Part shown: piece after piece, positions 5,802 through 10,198 of the stretch
How the letters are laid out: each line of letters begins with the position of its first letter
How positions within the stretch are numbered: position 1 is the stretch's first letter
NCBI GenBank assembly: GCA_041745765.1
Contig: JBGTIH010000061.1
Coordinates: 1-10,198, forward strand
DNA: 10,198 bases
Direction: 5' to 3'
Source of the DNA: JAHCHG01 sp041745765
GTDB lineage: Bacteria > Acidobacteriota > Blastocatellia > Pyrinomonadales > Pyrinomonadaceae
Made by a program: the position numbers and the translations under genes
Notes under the pieces: generated by a model
What the model saw: only the letters and a program-made list of their open reading frames with translations
Databases searched by the model: none
What the model was told of the DNA's origin: nothing

Positions 5802-8711
5802 ATGATGAAAGGCAACGAAATCAGACAGAGATTTTTAGAGTATTTTGAGAAAAACGGGCACAAAGTCGTTCATTCTTCGCCGCTTCTGCCGGCAAACGAT
5901 CCGACGCTTTTATTTATAAATGCGGGAATGAATCAGTTTAAAGACGTTTTTACCGGCGCAGAAAAACGCGATTACGCGCGCGCCGCTTCTTCGCAGAAAT
6001 GTATCCGCGCGGGCGGAAAACATAACGATCTCGACGAAGTCGGCAAAACGGCGCGGCATCATACATTTTTCGAGATGCTCGGAAATTTCTCGTTCGGCGA
6101 TTATTTCAAGGAAGACGCAATTCATTTTGCGTGGGATTTTCTGGTTAATGAATTAAAACTTGATCCAGAGCGGCTCTGGTTTTCATACTTCGGCGGCGAC
6201 GCGGAAGTTCCGTCGGACGAAGAGGCGCGTGATTTGTGGATAAAAATGGGCGCGCCAACCGAAAGAGTTTTGCCTTTCGGACGCAAGGATAATTTCTGGC
6301 AGATGGGCGACACAGGTCCGTGCGGACCGTGTTCGGAAATCCATTATTATATGGGCAATGAACCGGAAAATCCGGAAAAAAATCACCCGAAATATGTCAA
6401 CGGCGAAGGCGACACGACGATGGAAATCTGGAATCTCGTCTTTATGCAGTTCGAGCGAAACGAGATCGAAAAAGGCGTTTTTGAACTGAAACCTTTGCCC
6501 GCGCCGTCGGTTGATACGGGCGCAGGTTTGGAAAGAATGGCGGCGGTTTTGCAGGGCGTTTCGTCGAATTACGAAACCGATTTGATATTGCCGATAATCA
6601 AATTTACTGCCAAATTAGCCGGTAAAAATTACGAATACGAAACGCAGGAAGGTTTTGCAATGCGCGTGATTGCCGATCACGCGCGAACGACGGCGTTTGC
6701 GATTGGCGACGGGATTTTGCCGGGAAATGAAGGCAGAAATTATGTTTTGCGAAAAATTATGCGCCGCGCCATCTATCACGGGCGCGAACATTTGGGATTT
6801 GAAGGTTTGTTTTTTCACAAAGTCTGCGATTTTGTCGTCGAACAAATGAAGGACGCTTATCCCGAACTCGAAATTCAACGCGAATTCATCGGCAAAATGG
6901 TGAAATTAGAGGAAGAAAGATTCGGAAATACTTTGACGGTTGGATTGAAAAAACTTAATGAACTAATTTTTGAATCGGAAGTTGCTGAAGAATTGCGTGT
7001 TTTGGTTTCTAAAGAATTACCAGATGGAACTGTTGCAAAAATGGGCAATGCAAATTGGATTCGAATATCTGAATTAGCTAAATTATATGATACTTTTGGA
7101 ACTCCAATTGATTTGATGTTTGTTGTTTTAAATTCTTCTTCGCAAATGAGTGAAAATCATTTAATTCTACTTCAAGAATTAGGTAACTCAGAAGATGATT
7201 TTTATGAGGTTAGCCGATTCACTTTTGATGAAAAAATACCTCGATATTCTGAAACAGAAAAAGGAGAGCCAATTGATATAGTTGAATTAATTGACGAGAG
7301 TAGATTCAGAGAAATCATTGAAGATGAACTTAAAAGGATTCAACAAACCTCAGATATTGGCAAAACGAAACAAGCCGAAAAAATCAATCCGATTTACAAA
7401 GCTCTTGAAAGAACTTCCGTAAAATCGAATTTTCACGGTTATGACATGACGCGGGTTGAAGAGGCGAAAGTTATCGCAATTGTTAAAGATGATGAGCGCG
7501 TTGAAGAATTAGCGGAAGGCGATGAAGGTTTGATCGTTTTGGATGAAACGCCTTTTTATGCGGAAGCGGGCGGGCAGGTCGGCGACAGGGGAAATATTTT
7601 TAACAAGGACGCGCAGATCGCCGTTCACGATACTTTTGCGCCCATTGCGGGAATTGTTTTACATAAATCGAAGGTCAAAAGCGGCGCGATCAAGGTCGGC
7701 GAGACGGTAACGGCGACGGTTGATGAGGAAAAACGCGATGCGACGCGGCGCAATCATACGGCGACTCACTTAGTTCACGCCGCGCTCAAGGAAGTTCTCG
7801 GAACGCACGTCAAACAAGGCGGTTCGGTCGTTGCGCCGCAGTTTTTGCGGTTTGATTATACGCATTATCAACCGCTGACTTCGGAAGAAATCACGGAAAT
7901 CGAAAATCTTGTCAACCGGTATATTTTGCAAAACGAGCCTGTGACGACAAATGTGATGGCAATCGAAGAGGCGATGCGCTCGGGCGCGGTCGCGCTGTTC
8001 GGCGAAAAATACGGTTCCGATGTGCGCGTTTTGTCGGTCGGCGGCGGCGAATTTTCGATGGAACTCTGCGGCGGAACGCACGTTCGCGCAACGGGCGACA
8101 TCGGTTCGTTTAAGATCGTGTCCGATGAATCAGTCGCTTCGGGCGTGCGCCGAATTCGCGCGATTACGGGCTTTGACGCGTTTGAAAGATTCCGCGAAGA
8201 CGAAAAATTAATTGATAAATCGCTCTCGTTTCTAAAAACTCAGCGCGATCAATTGCCCGTAGCAATCGAAAAATTGCAGGAAGAATTGAAACGGGCGCGG
8301 CGCGAAAATGATGAATTAAAGATGAAGATCGCGACCGGAGCAATCGGAAATGCTTCATCAAACGGCGACGAAGCACGCGAGATCAGCGGTGTAAAAGTGA
8401 TCGCCAAAACGGTCGAAGGGTTGGACAAAGGCGGAATGCGGCATTTATCCGATACTTTGCTGGCAAAAATGAAATCCGGCGTGGTCGTTTTAGGTCGCGC
8501 CGAAGACGATAAAGTTTCATTCATCGTAAGAGTTTCCGATGATCTAACCGACCGCGTGAAAGCGGGAAAAATCGTGCAGGAAATCGCGCCGATCGTCGCG
8601 GGACGCGGCGGCGGCAAACCCGATATGGCGGAAGGCGGCGGAACCGATGCAAGCAAATTAACCGAGGCCTTGGAAGCGAGTTATAAATCGGTCGAGCAGA
8701 TGCTGAGTTAG
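5802..8711 (+). CDS. alaS: Alanyl-tRNA synthetase
   Basis: A 969-residue class IIc synthetase that charges tRNA-Ala and edits mischarged Ser/Gly. The catalytic domain has MNQFKDVF, CIRAGGKHND, the long motif 2 region ARHHTFFEMLGNFSFGDYFK (84-103), TGPCGPCSEI (171-180) and motif 3 GAGLERM (240-246). The tRNA-recognition part has GRNYVLRKIMRRA (about 311-323) and LYDTFGTPIDL (about 428-438). The editing-domain zinc ligands are H652 and H656 (HTATH) plus C756 and H760 (CGGTH). A coiled coil at about 800-845 and the glycine-rich C-Ala end (about 936-948) are present. It is about 90 residues longer than the E. coli enzyme (876). Much of the excess lies in residues about 384-525, which are encoded by unusually AT-rich DNA. 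The start may be the first ATG (5802) or the next codon (5805), which gives the commoner MKGNEIRQ start. It stands alone as a monocistronic gene. Confidence 0.97.
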   Translation: MMKGNEIRQRFLEYFEKNGHKVVHSSPLLPANDPTLLFINAGMNQFKDVFTGAEKRDYARAASSQKCIRAGGKHNDLDEVGKTARHHTFFEMLGNFSFGDYFKEDAIHFAWDFLVNELKLDPERLWFSYFGGDAEVPSDEEARDLWIKMGAPTERVLPFGRKDNFWQMGDTGPCGPCSEIHYYMGNEPENPEKNHPKYVNGEGDTTMEIWNLVFMQFERNEIEKGVFELKPLPAPSVDTGAGLERMAAVLQGVSSNYETDLILPIIKFTAKLAGKNYEYETQEGFAMRVIADHARTTAFAIGDGILPGNEGRNYVLRKIMRRAIYHGREHLGFEGLFFHKVCDFVVEQMKDAYPELEIQREFIGKMVKLEEERFGNTLTVGLKKLNELIFESEVAEELRVLVSKELPDGTVAKMGNANWIRISELAKLYDTFGTPIDLMFVVLNSSSQMSENHLILLQELGNSEDDFYEVSRFTFDEKIPRYSETEKGEPIDIVELIDESRFREIIEDELKRIQQTSDIGKTKQAEKINPIYKALERTSVKSNFHGYDMTRVEEAKVIAIVKDDERVEELAEGDEGLIVLDETPFYAEAGGQVGDRGNIFNKDAQIAVHDTFAPIAGIVLHKSKVKSGAIKVGETVTATVDEEKRDATRRNHTATHLVHAALKEVLGTHVKQGGSVVAPQFLRFDYTHYQPLTSEEITEIENLVNRYILQNEPVTTNVMAIEEAMRSGAVALFGEKYGSDVRVLSVGGGEFSMELCGGTHVRATGDIGSFKIVSDESVASGVRRIRAITGFDAFERFREDEKLIDKSLSFLKTQRDQLPVAIEKLQEELKRARRENDELKMKIATGAIGNASSNGDEAREISGVKVIAKTVEGLDKGGMRHLSDTLLAKMKSGVVVLGRAEDDKVSFIVRVSDDLTDRVKAGKIVQEIAPIVAGRGGGKPDMAEGGGTDASKLTEALEASYKSVEQMLS
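6950..7375 (+). other. AT-rich compositional island within alaS
   Basis: Hand counting of positions 6961-7380 gives about 32% GC (133 of 420), with one 60-base line at 23%. Sampled lines elsewhere in alaS give 43% (6841-6900), 52% (6301-6360), 60% (7741-7800) and 65% (8041-8100). Codons switch to A/T endings (for example tta, gat, aat, gaa) and the gcg/cgc-rich style disappears. The reading frame is continuous and conserved motifs inside it (LYDTFGTP) are intact, so it is functional coding DNA. Confidence 0.75.
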
Positions 8712-8988
8712 TTTTTGTCCACAGATAAACACAGATTTTTTTAGATAAGTAAGTAGACAAAATAAATTTACATATGCAATCAAAAAGGCAGAAACCCGGG
8801 CTGCAAAAGAGCGTGCAAAAATATTCTAATCGGCACGCTCCTTTGCAGCCCGGGTTTCTGCCTTTGATTTTCAAAATAATTTTGTCCATTTACTTATTTA
8901 CCAAATATTTCAACAATTTTAAGAACCAAATTTTTAAAACATCATTTCTTATCTGTGTTCATCCGTGTTCATCTGTGGATAATTTTTC
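8712..8988. repeat. Nested imperfect palindrome, MITE/REP-like element
   Basis: The whole gap between alaS and the transposase remnant is organised as nested inverted repeats. The core arms (8784-8816 and 8833-8865) match at 32 of 33 positions around a 16-nt loop. The pairing continues outward through a short bulge into AT-rich arms (8745-8766 with 8876-8897, 18 of 22). Outer arms tccacagat... (8718-8736) and ...atctgtgga (8961-8979) match at 17 of 19. No protein is encoded. As RNA it would fold into a very stable hairpin and could end alaS transcription from either side. The outer cacagat/atctgtg motif is of a type widely repeated in environmental bacterial genomes; this is from memory. Confidence 0.85.
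8951..8980. repeat. Three tandem 10-bp units at the right end of the palindromic element
   Basis: atctgtgttc, atccgtgttc and atctgtggat are consecutive 10-mers that differ at few positions. The inverse complement occurs as about two units at 8718-8736. The array ends 8 bp before the last codon position of the transposase remnant. Confidence 0.7.
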
Positions 8989-10198
8989 TTAGCTCGACTT
9001 TATCCAAATTAAGCGGCAAAGCAGAGCGTGCCTGTCAGAGTTTGCAGAAATGAGCGTGGGTATTTTTATTATCTCTCACTCGTTTTCCGATGTTTGAAAA
9101 CTCTGTGCATCCAATATTTACTGCATCACACAGCCGATGGCATCTGAAAATGTGGCAGCCTCTTTTTCATACCAGACGGCACTTCTGATTTTCATTTCTC
9201 CTCTGTTTGATAACTTCTCTGCCATCATTGCAACGAGCGAAAACAAGCCGAACAAACACGGTGTGGTTCGCGTTATCGCTTTGTCTGAGAATTGCCGATT
9301 CGTTTCAATGCCCAAATGCCGCCGCGACTCTTCAAAAGTGACTTCGACCTGCCACCGCCGGATAAATCACTCAACCATTTGCTGCAGGGCAGTTTCCTGC
9401 TTTGTGCAAAGCACGGCTTGTGTTTCAACTTTCCCAAGCCGGTCGCGCACGAGATCACCCACCGAATCGGCACAGTTTGTTTCCCGTTGCCAGCAATATC
9501 TCACGTTCTGCGCCATACCAATTAACCGTAACTGTTTCCCAAACGGTGCGCTCATCTTTTATAACTTCCGTTAAATTCGGCAATCTTTTGCCTTTCTTGC
9601 GTGGTCTCCCAATCGCTCTTTTTTCCAACTTCTCATTTGCTTCATACAAAGCGGCATCCAGGCGCAAACGAGTCATCATCACGACTTTTTCTCTGACCGC
9701 ATTTAATAAGTCAATGGCGGCAAAACTCGCATCGCCGACAAATATCAACGCCCTTTCAGGCAGCCATTTCCAAATCCAAAGTATCGCCTGCCGCGCCCGC
9801 TCAGTCAGTTTCCGATGCCGAATCCCGCGCTCTCGGTGTGATACGCTTTCGGACGGACACAAAACAGTCAGAAACGGTAATGCCCACACTCTTTTAGCAA
9901 AGGGAACTTCCGCTAACAGCATAAACGAGAGCCATCGCAAGCCGCTCGCTTTAACAAAAAATGAATCCGACGAGCGCACCGCATCCCGATAGAATCCCTT
10001 TCGCCGCGCCCGCACCTTCCGCGTCTTCTCTCCAGATGTTCGTCAAAGCCGATGACAATCTCATCGGTTGAACCAAACCCTTTCAATAACGAATTGAGCA
10101 ATATCTTGCCCGCCCACAATGAACTCCAACGGTCGCGAGCGAGAACGCGATGATATTTCAGAAAACTCCTCTCCCCGCTCAACCCCATCACTCTCAGA
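8989..10198 (-). pseudogene. Decayed DDE transposase gene (IS701-like / DDE_5 type), 5' end outside window
   Basis: Joining frames rebuilds most of a DDE transposase. It starts beyond the right edge (LRVMGLSGERSFLKYHRVL) and runs to a TAA at 8989-8991. The likely catalytic triad survives in the text: D in GFDEHLERR (codon at 10042-10044), D in FVGDASF, and E in EVTFEESRRHLG. RLRLDAALYE, IGRPRKKGKRLP and RWQVEVTFEE are typical of the family. Damage, in gene order: a 1-nt loss near 10017-10019 (gga-aag reads ggaag); a small deletion with frame change at about 9471-9484, after LLATG and before VPIRWV; a further frame change at about 9451-9456; then TGA at 9367-9369 replacing the Trp codon of WFIRRWQ; TAA at 9118-9120; and TGA at 9076-9078. 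No terminal inverted repeats or target duplication could be assigned. The exact IS family is uncertain; the pseudogene call is secure. Confidence 0.9.

Noticed and set aside
6950..7375. An intein or inserted mobile element inside alaS.
   Set aside because: No intein splice residues (N-terminal Cys/Ser, C-terminal His-Asn) or homing endonuclease motif, and the conserved AlaRS motif LYDTFGTP lies inside the island, so it is part of the synthetase.
8951..8980. Tandem short repeats as a possible CRISPR array.
   Set aside because: Units are 10 bp and contiguous, with no spacers and no cas genes in the window.
8774..8992. A 72-residue + strand open frame across the palindrome.
   Set aside because: It is made of repeat DNA, including the tandem 10-mers, has no ribosome site and no recognisable protein features.
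9367..9369. TGA at a conserved tryptophan position could suggest a recoded genetic code (TGA = Trp).
   Set aside because: The same gene has other stops (TAA at 9118) and frameshifts, hicB ends with TGA, and intact genes nearby use TGG for Trp. Simple decay explains it.
9137..9992. Several + strand open frames opposite the transposase remnant.
   Set aside because: They are antisense shadows; the - strand carries the recognisable transposase motifs.

Overview
The window looks like chromosomal DNA from a free-living bacterium of moderate GC. The protein style is closest to Acidobacteriota, perhaps Blastocatellia/Pyrinomonadales: the AlaRS sequence, the small CWHK...CLNCG protein and the transposase type all point that way. 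This is inference from family resemblance, not a search result. Coding density is normal, with housekeeping genes in the middle and accessory or mobile material at both ends.

Left edge (1-804): a HicA-type toxin gene on the + strand (172-390) and a HicB-type antitoxin gene on the - strand (397-636) face each other tail to tail, 6 bp apart. In this subfamily hicA and hicB normally lie in tandem on one strand. A near-identical 14-bp sequence (382-395 and 750-763), whose core is palindromic, brackets hicB and its upstream DNA. This would fit a past inversion of the antitoxin segment.

Block 805-4921, all on the - strand: a compact four-gene run transcribed right to left. It comprises a secreted S1/P1-type zinc nuclease with a C-terminal extension, an M20 (carboxypeptidase G2-like) metallopeptidase, a beta-class DNA methyltransferase (DPPYNL) and exodeoxyribonuclease III (xth). 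Gaps are 0, 17 and 5 bp, so co-transcription is likely. No restriction endonuclease is visible beside the methyltransferase.

Middle (4922-5801): a divergent promoter region, then an 86-residue Cys/His protein with a very strong ribosome binding site just after a leader hairpin. A strong terminator follows, then an AT-rich inverted repeat. A second strong terminator with no obvious gene in front of it may end a short non-coding transcript. The last part is the leader of alaS.

5802-8711, + strand: alanyl-tRNA synthetase (alaS), 969 codons, with complete catalytic, editing and C-Ala signatures. About 420 bp inside it (roughly 6950-7375) drops to about 32% GC, against 43-65% in sampled flanking lines. 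This stretch also carries most of the extra length of the protein.

Right end (8712-10198): a long nested palindrome of MITE/REP type (8718-8979) fills the space after alaS. A decayed DDE transposase gene on the - strand follows (8989 to beyond the right edge). It is readable over nearly its whole length but broken by three frame changes and three in-frame stops. No CRISPR array, tRNA, rRNA or intact novel defence system was found.
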